Of a DNA stretch of 64,000 nt, positions 35,176 through 44,852 are shown one piece after another. Made by a program: the position numbers and the translations under genes. The stretch is from NCBI RefSeq assembly GCF_008369935.1, contig NZ_VTUZ01000036.1, positions 37,990 to 101,989 on the forward strand. The letters are read 5' to 3'. The notes under the pieces were generated by a model that saw only the letters and a list, made by a program, of their open reading frames with translations, was not told the DNA's origin and searched no databases. Numbering within the stretch: the stretch's first letter is position 1; each line of letters starts with the position of its first letter. Source of the DNA: Paraburkholderia panacisoli (lineage in GTDB: Bacteria; Pseudomonadota; Gammaproteobacteria; Burkholderiales; Burkholderiaceae).

Positions 35176-35195
35176 TATGGGAGTTTAATCCCATA
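35176..35195. promoter_or_regulatory. TetR-type operator, site 8 (decayed MFS gene)
   Basis: TATGGGA-N6-TCCCATA, the only fully palindromic G-form: TTATGGGA and TCCCATAA pair over 8 bp. It lies just upstream of the decayed leftward MFS gene and downstream of the thiolase stop. Confidence 0.7.
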
Positions 35196-35235
35196 ATAGG
35201 TCAACCAGCGATGAAGTGCAAGCCTTGAGCGTGCA

Positions 35236-36390
35236 TCAGAGGACTTCGATGATGGTGACATTCGCAATGCCACCGCCTTCGCACATTGTCTGCAAGCCAT
35301 ACCGCTTTCCACGCGCTCGCAGCGCATGCACTAGCGTTGCCGTCAGCTTGGCCCCGGAGGCACCGAGCGGATGTCCTAGGGCAATCCCTCCTCCATTCAC
35401 ATTGAGGCGATCTGGATCCGCGTCAACGGCCTGTAGCCAGGCGAGCGGTATCGGTGCAAACGCCTCATTGACTTCGTAGAGGTCGATTTGATCGATTGAT
35501 AGGCCTGCTCGCTTCAGTGCTCTTCGTGTGGCCGGAATTGGCTCTTCGAGCATGACAATCGGGTCCCCTGCAGTAACCGTAAGATTGTGAATCCTGGCAA
35601 GGGGCGTCAGTCCATGCGCCTTCAATCCATGCTCGTTGGCCACCAGAACGCCGGCGGAACCGTCGCAGATCTGACTTGCGTTTGCTGCACTTAATACGCC
35701 GCCGTCCCGCAATAGCTTTACCGATCCAATCGACTCTGCTGTCGCATCGAACCGGATACCTTCGTCGATAACGTGTGACTCCCCATTCACCTCAAGTGGC
35801 ACAATCTCGGCTCTAAAGGCTCCTGCATTGGTGGCTGCTGCGGCCCGTTGATGGCTCTTCAAGGCATACCGGTCGAGTTGTTCCCGACTAAACCCGTATT
35901 TCTCAGCAATTAGTTGGGCTCCGGTGAACTGGCTAAAGCCATCCACTCCATAGCGTCTGCGGATTCGTTCACTCCAGGGGCCACCTAATCCTGCTTTCAA
36001 TGCGAGGCTTGTCGGCGTACCCATTGGAACGCGACTCATGCTCTCGACGCCAGCCGCAATCACGACGTCTTGCGTGCCCGACATGACCGCCTGCGCTGCG
36101 AAATGGAGAGCCTGCTGGGATGAGCCGCACTGGCGGTCGATTGAAACGGCCGGAACGCTATCTGGTAGCCTGGATGCCAAGACGGCGTTACGTCCAATAT
36201 GGAAGCTCTGCTCACCAACCTGGCTTACGCAGCCAAAGATGACGTCTTCTATGGCGCCGGGATCAATTCCACAACGATCGACCAGTGCATTCAGCACTTC
36301 TCCCGCCATATCAGCCGGATGCCAATCGGCGAGTTTGCCGGCGCGGCGACCACCGGCAGTCCGGACCGCCTCGACAATGTATGCGTTCAT
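35236..36390 (-). CDS. Acetyl-CoA C-acyltransferase (thiolase)
   Basis: 384 residues. The nucleophile is C88 in DRQCGSSQQ; NGGGIALGHPLGASGAKL carries the histidine and MCEGGGIANVTIIE the second cysteine. The sequence is closer to degradative thiolases acting on ring- or side-chain-derived 3-ketoacyl-CoA (FadA5-like) than to PHB-type biosynthetic ones. It is the last gene of the coupled beta-oxidation operon and overlaps the crotonase gene by 4 bp. Confidence 0.9.
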   Translation of the reverse strand: MNAYIVEAVRTAGGRRAGKLADWHPADMAGEVLNALVDRCGIDPGAIEDVIFGCVSQVGEQSFHIGRNAVLASRLPDSVPAVSIDRQCGSSQQALHFAAQAVMSGTQDVVIAAGVESMSRVPMGTPTSLALKAGLGGPWSERIRRRYGVDGFSQFTGAQLIAEKYGFSREQLDRYALKSHQRAAAATNAGAFRAEIVPLEVNGESHVIDEGIRFDATAESIGSVKLLRDGGVLSAANASQICDGSAGVLVANEHGLKAHGLTPLARIHNLTVTAGDPIVMLEEPIPATRRALKRAGLSIDQIDLYEVNEAFAPIPLAWLQAVDADPDRLNVNGGGIALGHPLGASGAKLTATLVHALRARGKRYGLQTMCEGGGIANVTIIEVL

Positions 36391-37190
36391 ACCGTGCTTT
36401 CCCGATGACTTGGACTGGCGTTGCGCTTAGAAACAAATGCCTGGATACGGTCACGAGTTTGCGAGGTTCGGCTGAGTTCGGCGATCGCCCTCGCTTCGTC
36501 TTCCATCTGTGTCTCGAAACTCGACTCCAGACTTGAAAGCAGCAGATTCCGTGTTCTTCCGATTGCGGCGGTGGTCGATTTCCCGAGTTGTGCAACTATC
36601 GCCCTAGCCTCATCAGCCAGAAGTTCGTCATCCACCGCGCGTGTAACCAGACCTAACTCGGCCGCATCGTCTGCACCTAGCCGCTTGTTCGTCAAGACAA
36701 TTTCTTGAGCCCGGCGCAGGCCGACAAGACGAGGAAGGAGCCACGTTGCACCACCATCCGGTGAAAGGCCAATGCCTGTATAGGCCGGAGTAAAGTGCGC
36801 CGAACGAGCTGATAGAGCGATGTCTCCGAGAACCGCCAGGCTGAGCCCAGCGCCAGCCGCCGGACCGTTTATAGCGGTAATCAACGGCTTCTGCATCCTT
36901 GCGAGCCGCGCTATGGCCATATGCAAGTACGCGGTCAGTTCTTTCAACAAAGAAGGCACCGCATCGCCGGCAGACACGAATCCCCCCACATCGCCTCCTG
37001 TACAAAAGAAGCGTCCTGCACCCGTGAGCACGACGCAGCCTATCGAATCATCTTCGTCGCAATCTATAGCGGCCTTCATCAACCCCTTCGCCAACGAGAG
37101 GTCGATTGCATTGCCTACCTCGGGCCGGTTCAGTGTCAACTTCGCAATGGACCCATCGCGCTCAAAGAGCAAAGTAGCAGATGACTTCAT
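36387..37190 (-). CDS. Enoyl-CoA hydratase/isomerase (crotonase, PaaG-like)
   Basis: 267 residues from the ATG at 37190, which overlaps the upstream stop by 4 bp. Oxyanion-hole segments are GGDVGGFV and NGPAAGAGLSLAVLGDI. The first catalytic glutamate of hydratases is replaced (GLSLA), while SPDGGATWLLPRLVG keeps an aspartate as in PaaG-type isomerases. An isomerase or a hydratase with a single acid is therefore more likely than a standard crotonase. Confidence 0.85.
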   Translation of the reverse strand: MKSSATLLFERDGSIAKLTLNRPEVGNAIDLSLAKGLMKAAIDCDEDDSIGCVVLTGAGRFFCTGGDVGGFVSAGDAVPSLLKELTAYLHMAIARLARMQKPLITAINGPAAGAGLSLAVLGDIALSARSAHFTPAYTGIGLSPDGGATWLLPRLVGLRRAQEIVLTNKRLGADDAAELGLVTRAVDDELLADEARAIVAQLGKSTTAAIGRTRNLLLSSLESSFETQMEDEARAIAELSRTSQTRDRIQAFVSKRNASPSHRESTV

Positions 37191-38251
37191 GAGAGTGCTC
37201 CTTGCGACTGTTCCCAGGCTCGCTGCGCCACAAACGGCAGCGCGGCGACCAACTCCTTCGCATGGGGCGAAGCCGCCGAGCCACGCTTCCAACGTGCTTT
37301 GATGCCATGAAAGATCGCTGCGAGTCGAAACATATTGAAGGCGACGTAGAAGTTCAGGTTCTCGATACCGTCACGTCCCGTATGAGCACAGTAGACAGCC
37401 ACGTATTCATCTTCGCTTGGGATGTTCAGCTCACGTAGATTTGCGCCTTCAAGGCCCGCGATGATCAGCGGTGGCATACGGTACATCATCACGTTGTACG
37501 CAAAGTCGGCAAGTGGATGGCCTAATGTCGACAATTCCCAGTCCAGGACGGCCAGGACGCGGGGCTCCGTAGGATGGAATATCATGTTGTCGACGCGAAA
37601 GTCGCCATGCACGATGGTAGTTTCATCACCAGCCGGAATGTGTGCGGGCAGCCATTCCATCAACTTCTCGAAATGTGGATCCCGACCGGCCTCAACGTCA
37701 CCTGTGTATTGTTTGGACCAACGCGCAATCTGCCGCTCGAAGTAGTTACCGGGGCGCCCGAAATCGGTCAAGCCCACCGACCGGTAGTCGATGCTGTGCA
37801 ACTTCGCGAGCGTTTCGTTGATCGAGTAGAAGTAGCGCGGTCGCTCGTCACGGGTAACATCAGGGAATGTCGCGTCCCAGAGGACTCGCCCCTGTACGAA
37901 GTCCATCACGTAAAACCACGTGCCAATCACCGCATCTTCCATGCATATGCCGTGCATATGAGGGACAGGAAAATCTACGCCTTCAAGCGCTTGCAACACT
38001 CGTGCCTCGCGCTCCACAGCGTGCGCGCCTCGCAAAAGATCGCCCGGTGGCTTGCGCCGGATTACGTACGCTTTGTCGGGCGTGTTCACCTTGTAGGTGG
38101 GATTCGACTGTCCGCCTCTGAATTGTTCGACCGTTACTGGACCTCGAAATCCGCTCACGTTCTCAGTCATCCATTGCGTCAGGCTGGCGATATCGAAGCG
38201 GTGTTCACTGCGGACCTCCGATGTCCCATTGAATGAAATAGCTTCTTTCAT
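37187..38251 (-). CDS. APH-like phosphotransferase-family protein associated with acyl-CoA dehydrogenase
   Basis: 354 residues from the ATG at 38251 (ATGA overlap with the dehydrogenase stop); the longer frame to 38509 is unconserved. The kinase-like fold shows FRGGQSNPTYKV, YVIRRKPPG, the catalytic loop IVHGDFRVDNMIFHP and VLAVLDWELSTLGHPLADFAY. In animals the same domain is fused to an acyl-CoA dehydrogenase (ACAD10/11), where it phosphorylates 4-hydroxyacyl-CoAs before elimination. Here the two are adjacent genes. A role on a hydroxyacyl-CoA is inferred. Confidence 0.87.
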   Translation of the reverse strand: MKEAISFNGTSEVRSEHRFDIASLTQWMTENVSGFRGPVTVEQFRGGQSNPTYKVNTPDKAYVIRRKPPGDLLRGAHAVEREARVLQALEGVDFPVPHMHGICMEDAVIGTWFYVMDFVQGRVLWDATFPDVTRDERPRYFYSINETLAKLHSIDYRSVGLTDFGRPGNYFERQIARWSKQYTGDVEAGRDPHFEKLMEWLPAHIPAGDETTIVHGDFRVDNMIFHPTEPRVLAVLDWELSTLGHPLADFAYNVMMYRMPPLIIAGLEGANLRELNIPSEDEYVAVYCAHTGRDGIENLNFYVAFNMFRLAAIFHGIKARWKRGSAASPHAKELVAALPFVAQRAWEQSQGALS

Positions 38252-39435
38252 TGAGCCATCCTCTTTGTTGCATCCTTTCTGATCCTGTTGGCGAGCGACC
38301 ATTTGTGCACTTCGGTGGGCCCGTCGTACACTCGAAATGCGCGTATCTCCCGGAAAACTTTTTCGACTATCGTGTCGCCCGTCAAGCCTGTCCCGCCCAT
38401 TACCTGAACGCAACGGTCTGCGACACGGAATAGTGCTTCGGATACAGCAACCTTCGTCATGGAAGATTCGCCAATACCCTTCGCGCCGCTGTCCAGCACC
38501 CCTGTGCACCAGTCGATCATCAACTCGGCCTGCTTCAGGTCAATTTGATTCTCCGCGAGCATGAAGCCTACGCCCTCGTGCTCAATGAGTAGTTGGCCAA
38601 ACGCACGACGCTTTAATGCGTATGCGGTTGCAATCTCTTGAGCCCGGATGCACGCACCAAGCCAACGCATGCAGTGTGTGAGTCGAGCAGGTGCGAGACG
38701 AATCTGGGCATACTTGAAACCTTCTCCACTCGCTCCGAGTATCTGGCTCTCCGGGACACGAAGACCATCAATCCGCACGATGGCGTGACCTCCAGGCGTC
38801 GAATCGTCAAGCGTGTCGAGAACACGCTCGATGCGAATCGCCGGATCCGGCAATGCAACCAGGAACATCGTCGCGCCCTGCTCGGAGCGTGCCATAACGA
38901 TGCCCATGCCAGCGCCGTCAGCTCCCGTGATAAAGGCTTTGCGACCGTCGATCACCCAAAAATCGCCATCCCGTCGAGCGGTAGTCAGCATCATTGACGG
39001 ATCGGAGCCAGCACCGTTTTCTTCGGCCGGCTCGGTCATGAAAAAGGCGGAGCGAACCCGACCTTCGATGAGCGGCGTTAAAAATCGATCTTTTTGCGCT
39101 GGCGACGCCACTCTTCCCAAGAGGTACATGTTCCCTTCGTCGGGTGCGGCGACATTGAGCGCGAGCGGTCCAAGGGGTGATAAACCCGCAGCACGCAAAA
39201 CCAAAGCGGTTTCTCCATGGGTCAGATGACTGCCATCGGGAAGTACATTGGGCGTCAGCAGCCCTTCGGCGCGCGCCATGTCCCTCATTTGCTGCACGAG
39301 TTCGTCATCAGGACCGTGCAGGCCCTGGCGAGGATCACGCTCAAAAGGTACAACATGTTTGCGGACGAACATCTCGACGCGCTCAGCTAGTCGACGGCCT
39401 CGGTCAAGATTTGGAGTAGTAGAAAAATCGTTCAT
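38248..39435 (-). CDS. Acyl-CoA dehydrogenase (ACAD10/11-like)
   Basis: 395 residues. MTEPAEENGAGSDPSMMLT and WVIDGRKAFITGADGAGM are the FAD and substrate strands, and VMGGTGLTGDTIVEKVFREIRAFRVYDGPTEVH is the C-terminal signature of this subgroup. Partnering with the APH-like protein suggests action on hydroxylated or branched acyl-CoAs. Coupled by ATGA overlaps to the SDR gene before and the APH-like gene after. Confidence 0.9.
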   Translation of the reverse strand: MNDFSTTPNLDRGRRLAERVEMFVRKHVVPFERDPRQGLHGPDDELVQQMRDMARAEGLLTPNVLPDGSHLTHGETALVLRAAGLSPLGPLALNVAAPDEGNMYLLGRVASPAQKDRFLTPLIEGRVRSAFFMTEPAEENGAGSDPSMMLTTARRDGDFWVIDGRKAFITGADGAGMGIVMARSEQGATMFLVALPDPAIRIERVLDTLDDSTPGGHAIVRIDGLRVPESQILGASGEGFKYAQIRLAPARLTHCMRWLGACIRAQEIATAYALKRRAFGQLLIEHEGVGFMLAENQIDLKQAELMIDWCTGVLDSGAKGIGESSMTKVAVSEALFRVADRCVQVMGGTGLTGDTIVEKVFREIRAFRVYDGPTEVHKWSLANRIRKDATKRMAQ

Positions 39436-40193
39436 CGCGGTGCCATCCTGATCGCACCATCCAGTCGAATCGTTTCGCCGTTAAGCATTGGATTGCGCAC
39501 GATACTTTCTACGAGGTGCGCATACTCCTGCGGTTTGCCTAAGCGCGCGGGAAACGGGACCTGACTTCCGAGTGAATCTTGAGCTTCTTGAGGCAAAGCA
39601 GCCAACATCGGCGGCCAGAACAATCCCGGTGCAATCGTCACAACCCGGATTGATAGTGGCGCCAGGTCTCGAGCCATTGGAAGTGTCATGGCGACCACGC
39701 CGCCTTTTGACGCTGCGTATGCGACCTGTCCGATCTGCCCTTCGTAAGCAGCGACGCTCGCTGTATTGATGATCACGCCGCGCTCTTCTGCAAGCGGCTC
39801 GAACTCGCTCAGCCGTGCCGCGAATCGAGAACTCACAATGAAGTTACCGATCAGGTTCACCTCTATCGTGTCTCGGAACTGACGCAAACTGTGCGGCGCT
39901 GCATCGCGACCTACCGTTTTTGCGCCAAGCGCCACGCCGGCGCAGCCAACGAATACGCGCGCGACGCCGTGAAAGCGCTCCGCCTCTTCGAGCGCGGCAA
40001 TAACGCTGTCCTCTTGAGAAATATCCACCCTTACGAACCGCCCTCCGATCGCTTGGGCGTGTGCACGGCCAGATTCTTCGTTCAAGTCGAAGATCGTTAC
40101 CTTGGCCCCCAGCGCGGCCAAGTGACGTGCTGTTGCCCCACCCAAACCAGAAGCCCCGCCCGTGACAATCACGGCAAGTCCAGCTATCTCCAT
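39432..40193 (-). CDS. SDR, 3-hydroxyacyl-CoA dehydrogenase type 2-like
   Basis: 253 residues. VTGGASGLGGATARHLAALGA, IFDLNEESG with the NAD-selecting aspartate, NTASVAAYEGQIGQVAYAASKGG and the C-terminal LNGETIRLDGAIRMAPR match the HSD17B10/HADH2 group, which oxidises 3-hydroxyacyl-CoA and some alicyclic alcohols. First gene of the operon; operator site 5 lies about 93 bp upstream. Confidence 0.88.
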   Translation of the reverse strand: MEIAGLAVIVTGGASGLGGATARHLAALGAKVTIFDLNEESGRAHAQAIGGRFVRVDISQEDSVIAALEEAERFHGVARVFVGCAGVALGAKTVGRDAAPHSLRQFRDTIEVNLIGNFIVSSRFAARLSEFEPLAEERGVIINTASVAAYEGQIGQVAYAASKGGVVAMTLPMARDLAPLSIRVVTIAPGLFWPPMLAALPQEAQDSLGSQVPFPARLGKPQEYAHLVESIVRNPMLNGETIRLDGAIRMAPR

Positions 40194-40285
40194 GCTTATC
40201 TCCTCATGTCACAACATCAAGGGCGACCTCAGGCGGTGCTGATTGCACCCTCAATTCCATCCCCATTTCGGGTATCCATACCCGT

Positions 40286-40305
40286 TGTGGTACCACCGTA
40301 CCACA
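40286..40305. promoter_or_regulatory. TetR-type operator, site 5 (beta-oxidation operon)
   Basis: TGTGGTA-N6-TACCACA, a fully palindromic T-form of the repeat, upstream of the leftward SDR-ACAD-APH-crotonase-thiolase operon. Confidence 0.68.
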
Positions 40306-40670
40306 TAAAACTAGATCACTCAATGCGATTGCGAGCAGGACTATGTACAGGTGCCGTGCGACGAGGACCGTGTCGGGTATGTACGTTGGATGAAAACAGG
40401 ACGGCCGATTCATCTGCAGGCCGTCCCCCTTCTCTGAACTGCCCGTACTGCCTCGTCGGATCGGGCAGGGATTCGCCATGTTGTTCGCACGAGGCACACT
40501 TATGTCTGACGATTATTTAATCGCTACGTATTGATTTCATTCAGTGGAAATCCACCCCTTTTTAGCGCTGCATGTTCGTCCACGCGTCTGGCCGATCTCA
40601 ATCGACGGCCTCCAGGGAGCGAAGTGCGGAACTTTCTCCCTTTTACCTTGACGATGCCGAAAACGACGTT

Positions 40671-40690
40671 TATTGTACTTAAATCCCATT
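40671..40690. promoter_or_regulatory. TetR-type operator, site 6 (MFS gene)
   Basis: TATTGTA-N6-TCCCATT, two mismatches from the consensus, 122 bp upstream of the rightward MFS gene. The 40.3-40.67 kb stretch between sites 5 and 6 holds no recognisable gene. Confidence 0.6.
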
Positions 40691-40812
40691 TCGGTACTCG
40701 ATTTCCTTTTCGTGCTCCGAACGCAACGTGGGATAGGAGACAGTCTCGACGAGCCGATCTCGGCGCCGCGAGATTAGAACGCAAAACTGCAAACTGATAG
40801 AGGTCCATTATC

Positions 40813-42213
40813 TTGGCCCATCATCCTTCCTTGAACGACACACAGCAATCCGCTGAGCCACGTGCTGGCGCACGGGCGTGGTATGCGGTCGGCCTGCTGC
40901 TATGTCTATACATCCTGTCTTTTTTTGGTCGACAAATCATTTCGCTGTTGGTGGAACCCCTCGAGAAGAGCTTGGGTTTAACCGAGGTCCAGATCGGGCT
41001 CCTGATTGGCTTCTCGTTCACGCTGGTTTACGCCATTGGCGGAATAGCGTTTGGGTGGCTCGTCGACACCTTTCCACGAAAGCTGATCATCTTCGTCGGC
41101 ACAATTGTCTGGGCCTTGAGTTGTATCGGCTGTGGCCTTACCACGTCGTTCGGATGGCTCTTCGTCGCTCGCATGGGTGTTGGCATCGGCGAAGCAACGT
41201 TGATGCCGGCGGCATATGCTCTCCTGAGCGACACATTCCCACGGCGGCGGCTTGCCACTGCACTGGGAATTTTTTCGTTTGGCGCCACGTTTGGTATCGC
41301 AATGTCTCTTGGTCTCGGTGGCTATCTACTGACGCTGTTTGCTCACTCTCGTGGGATAGAAACGCCCTTGGGCCACCTTGACCCGTGGCAAGCGGCGTTT
41401 GTTATATCGGGGTGTCCTCCACTTGTCTTCGGCCTGCTCGCGCTGACATTGCCTGAGCCCACTCGAAAAAAACGGGCCTTCGGGCATCCGCCCGCTGCCA
41501 CTCCGCTACTCACCGTGCTTCGTCGGCGTCGAGGCATCATGGCCGCCCAGTTCGCGGGATTCTCCATGAATGCATTGATGGGCTACACCCTGATGGCGTG
41601 GGCACCAGCATTCATGGGCCGGAGCTACGGCTGGAGACCGGGTGAGATCGGTCCAGCGCTGGCGCTTGCTCTCGGCTTAAGTGGCGCTATCGCCACTCTT
41701 GGCTGTGGATACCTGGCGGATCGCATGTGGGCACGCGGCATAAAGGGCAGCCATTACATGATCGCAGCGTCAGCTCTAGCCGTCTCCTCCCCATTTGGCG
41801 TCGTCGCCTTTCTCTCACCCAGTCCATGGATTTTTCTTGTGGGAATATTCGTGGTGTATTTTGCGGCAGCGGTCGGACTCAACATGGGCGCCACCTCACT
41901 TCAGTTGCTTACGCCGCCTGCCTTGAGGGGGCGTTTGTCCGGTCTGTATCTTTTCTGCACTAATATGATCGGGGCCGGCCTCGGTCCGCTGATCGTCGCG
42001 ATGATGACACAGCATCTGTTTCATGACCGCGCCAAAGTCGGGATTGCGATGGCTATCGTGACGCCCACAGCCGCGTTGACTGGCGCAATCATTCTCGGCC
42101 TCGCATGGCGTCGGTATGCGAAGTTGATTAGCGCTGCCGACGACGCAATTGATGAAGTGGAGTCGGTAGACATCGCGACGCCTGGCGTCGCGGCATTAGG
42201 GACGAAATCATAA
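40813..42213 (+). CDS. MFS transporter (spinster-like/aromatic acid uptake type)
   Basis: 466 residues starting with TTG at 40813 (AGAGG nine bases upstream); no ATG precedes the first membrane helix. Twelve segments are seen, beginning WYAVGLLLCLYILSFFGRQ. Motif A follows in GGIAFGWLVDTFPRK, and RMGVGIGEATLMPAAYALLSDTFP is typical of spinster-type carriers. It probably imports the organic acid or ring compound degraded by the regulon. Confidence 0.87.
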   Translation: MAHHPSLNDTQQSAEPRAGARAWYAVGLLLCLYILSFFGRQIISLLVEPLEKSLGLTEVQIGLLIGFSFTLVYAIGGIAFGWLVDTFPRKLIIFVGTIVWALSCIGCGLTTSFGWLFVARMGVGIGEATLMPAAYALLSDTFPRRRLATALGIFSFGATFGIAMSLGLGGYLLTLFAHSRGIETPLGHLDPWQAAFVISGCPPLVFGLLALTLPEPTRKKRAFGHPPAATPLLTVLRRRRGIMAAQFAGFSMNALMGYTLMAWAPAFMGRSYGWRPGEIGPALALALGLSGAIATLGCGYLADRMWARGIKGSHYMIAASALAVSSPFGVVAFLSPSPWIFLVGIFVVYFAAAVGLNMGATSLQLLTPPALRGRLSGLYLFCTNMIGAGLGPLIVAMMTQHLFHDRAKVGIAMAIVTPTAALTGAIILGLAWRRYAKLISAADDAIDEVESVDIATPGVAALGTKS

Positions 42214-42259
42214 CGTTACGACACTGGCGTTCGTCGAATACTCGCGTTGGCTAGATCAT

Positions 42260-43041
42260 TGTTGGATTGGTCTATGGCAGATGACGGACGCCTGAATGTC
42301 GAGATATGAGTCGCATCCAATCTGTCCCGGGTGGCATCGCCAAGAGTGAGTCCGTTCCACCAACCATCGAAATTTGCCAAGCCCACTGCCGTGTCCGGTC
42401 CGGCGCTTCGCGATCACGGGCTTGATGCCGAAGTCGCGAAGCGCCTGTCGATAGGCTCGGAATCAAAGCCGCGATCGGCGTAGATGATTTAGGGCTTCCG
42501 CAGTGGCCACCCGCGTGCGCCGCGAATCGGTGGAATCGCGTCGACACGCGGCAGCAACGGGGCGACGTCGTTGCGGTTGGCCCCTGTCATGATCACGCTA
42601 ACTGGGGTGGCGTTGGCATCTGCGAGGATGTGGCGTCTCGAACCGCGTCGCGCACGTTCCACGGGGTTCGGACCAGTTTTTCGCCCGCCCCAACAGCTCG
42701 CACCGACGACTAGTCCGCAGCAGCGTGGGAAACATCGACCTGGTCGGCCTCGCGCAAGTTCGCGAGTAACAATTCATGCCGCCGGTCCCATATGCCAGCC
42801 TTTTGCCAGCCTTTTGCCAGTCGCGAAGCCGTCGCCAGCAGGTCGGACCCCATCCAAAGCCAATGCTGGCCGGCAGGTGGTTCCAACGAAGCCCTGTCCT
42901 GACCACAACCAGGATGCCGTTGAGCGCAGCCCGATCCGATACGGGAAGGCGGCCCAGATACTTGTTGCGCCGTGGCTTCGGTGACGGCAGCAAAGCTTCG
43001 ATCAGTGTCCACAATTCATCGTCAATGATCGGCGCTTGCAT
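42260..43041 (-). mobile_element. IS5-family (IS427-like) transposase, frameshifted remnant
   Basis: From the ATG at 43041: MQAPIIDDELWTLIEALLP, VSDRAALNGILVVVRTGLRW and WRRLRDWQKAG belong to the IS5/IS427 N-terminal frame. RGTCATRFETPHPRRCQRH and, further left, RGWPLRKPK, IIYADRGFDSE-like and GKFRWLVERT-like pieces lie in changing frames. The 3' part around 42280-42540 is rearranged. Several frameshifts show an inactive copy. Confidence 0.75.
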
Positions 43042-43199
43042 CCTTGAGATGCCAAAAGTTAGCAACTCGCCGGGAAAGTAAACAGCGCCCTTGGGGTCTT
43101 TTTGAACTGGCCTCTTGATAAGTGCCTCGGCAGCGCTGTGCTTCAGGTCTGAACGGAAGACAGCTCACCCACGACCGGGACAATAGTGAGGCTATGTGA

Positions 43200-43532
43200 C
43201 TGCGATGGACAGCCCCCCGCCAGTCGTCTGCTGCCGACCATACGTTCGTATTCCGGTTGCATTACTGACGCGTGATCGAAGGCCGCCGCGGGTTGCAACA
43301 GCGCCTCTTCCTTGATCGTGCATGCGCATTCATGTGCAATGCGATGGAAGTTGTGGAGCGGACGTTCACTGATGCACACGCCGTCATCTCTTCCGGTGCT
43401 GAGCGTGTCGTTGCCTACAGTCTTGCGGTCGACAGAGGGATCACCGATGACGTTCACGCCCAATATGCGCGTAGTTGTGACGCTCCAGTCTGCATGGAAT
43501 CGACGCCTGGCGGCACTTTGACCGCGCCGTGA
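43200..43532 (+). pseudogene. SET-domain protein, degenerate paralogue
   Basis: The DNA aligns by eye with the intact SET gene at 51.2-51.6 kb. GACGCGTGATCGA and CCGCCGCGG recur, and the translated end (VVAYSLAVDRGITDDVHAQY, then SCDAPVCMES) parallels the intact protein's DYGLAVDGEVTEEVRVQYSC and CGASACRQSM. The start codon, the NH-C substrate motif and one zinc cysteine are lost. Confidence 0.6.
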
Positions 43533-43641
43533 ATACTGAGTCGCCCAAAGGCGTGGGGCTTACCGCGACACCCGGGGCAGTTCAACCCGCACCTTCGTTC
43601 ATTTTGTCAAAGGTCCAAGTGCACGGAGCGCCAGCCGATCT

Positions 43642-44676
43642 CTAGAACCGATGCTGGATACCTAGTTGTATGCCTCTAGGGTTGGCACCGGGGTACGCAA
43701 CCGGGATCCCCCCCGTCGGAGCACTGTTAATCGTGAAAGTCGCTTTATTGTGATTGTCCAAAAATGCTGCGCTTGCGTACAGAGTGGTACGCTTTGAGAC
43801 GAAATACCAGTACATCAGCCCAACTTGGTCACCACCATTGCCCATGCCAGTCCTGTCGTGGGCGTGAGCGCCACCGAAGGAAAGCATTGTTGAAACGCTG
43901 AATTGATAGCTGGCTGATAGCGCATAAACGTCCTTATCAACTAGACCTGTGATTTTTGCGTTGTGATATGCAGCAAAAACTCGAAGCGGCCCGAATGCGT
44001 AGTTGGCCCCGGCGAACAGCGCGTTGAGGGTGGAACTACCTTTGAAGTTGGTAACCCGTTGATAGCCTATTGCAGAATTTAACGACCCGTGACTATATTC
44101 TACGGCGAGGTTATAGGCGGCAATACCGTTATCCGGTTTCGTAGTTGCGTCACGCAGACTTACCATGACCTGGCCGGTAAGTCCATGGAAGTCCGGACTC
44201 AGATACGTAATTGCGTTATTTTGTCTTGGCGAGATACTTAAAAAACTGTCCATGCCGGATGCCAACGTGTTGACGGTGAATGCATCAAGCACACCAGTCA
44301 CCGGTATGTACACGGGCGAGTTCTGTAGTCCGACTCGTACCTCACCCCAGGGAGCAGCCACTCCGACCCAAGCCTGACGGCTAAACGCGAGCGCAGGATT
44401 AGATGCGGCACCAGTGGTAGATAAAATCCCCTGTTCAAGGGTAAATTTTATTTTGTAACCAGCCCCGATGTCTTCCGTACCTGTCAAGCCAAACCTAGAC
44501 CCGTTCAATCCCCCAGAATCCATTCTTACCGTCGCGCCATTTCCAGCATTTGTGACTTCCAAGCTGGTATCGAGGATTCCATATAGAAAAATGTCACTTT
44601 GTGCCCGAACCTGAGTAGAAGTTAGAAGCAGAGCAATCAACAATCCAGATAAGTATTGCCTCACAACAATCTCCAT
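43642..44676 (-). CDS. Outer-membrane porin (OmpC/Gram-negative porin family)
   Basis: 344 residues with a signal peptide (YLSGLLIALLLTSTQVRA, cleavage near residue 25). The mature part begins QSDIFLYGILDTSLEVT and shows SRFGLTGTEDIGAGYKIKFTLEQG, VRVGLQNSPVY and the terminal GIQLGIQHRF, the sixteen-strand trimeric porin pattern of Burkholderiales. It probably admits the regulon's substrate. Operator site 7 lies 280 bp upstream, farther than in the other cases. Confidence 0.93.
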   Translation of the reverse strand: MEIVVRQYLSGLLIALLLTSTQVRAQSDIFLYGILDTSLEVTNAGNGATVRMDSGGLNGSRFGLTGTEDIGAGYKIKFTLEQGILSTTGAASNPALAFSRQAWVGVAAPWGEVRVGLQNSPVYIPVTGVLDAFTVNTLASGMDSFLSISPRQNNAITYLSPDFHGLTGQVMVSLRDATTKPDNGIAAYNLAVEYSHGSLNSAIGYQRVTNFKGSSTLNALFAGANYAFGPLRVFAAYHNAKITGLVDKDVYALSASYQFSVSTMLSFGGAHAHDRTGMGNGGDQVGLMYWYFVSKRTTLYASAAFLDNHNKATFTINSAPTGGIPVAYPGANPRGIQLGIQHRF

Positions 44677-44852
44677 ACTATGTACTACTGACTATTCTGA
44701 TTTATCTCAAAATCGTAACTGGCATCCCGCCACTCATGCAATTGACAGGACCAGGAAACCTGTGACATCGATCGGTGTCGTGATGCGGGTGCATGATCGA
44801 CCCAACCGTTGTACGGCCGCACCGCTCGACAGCCATTCACGGCCATGACCGC

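Noticed and set aside
34943..35194. Leftward 83-codon frame starting inside operator site 8
   Set aside because: A different frame in the same DNA shows clear MFS N-terminal sequence, so this one is a shadow.
40531..40797. Rightward 88-codon frame ahead of the MFS gene
   Set aside because: It contains operator site 6 and has no conserved features; treated as promoter region.
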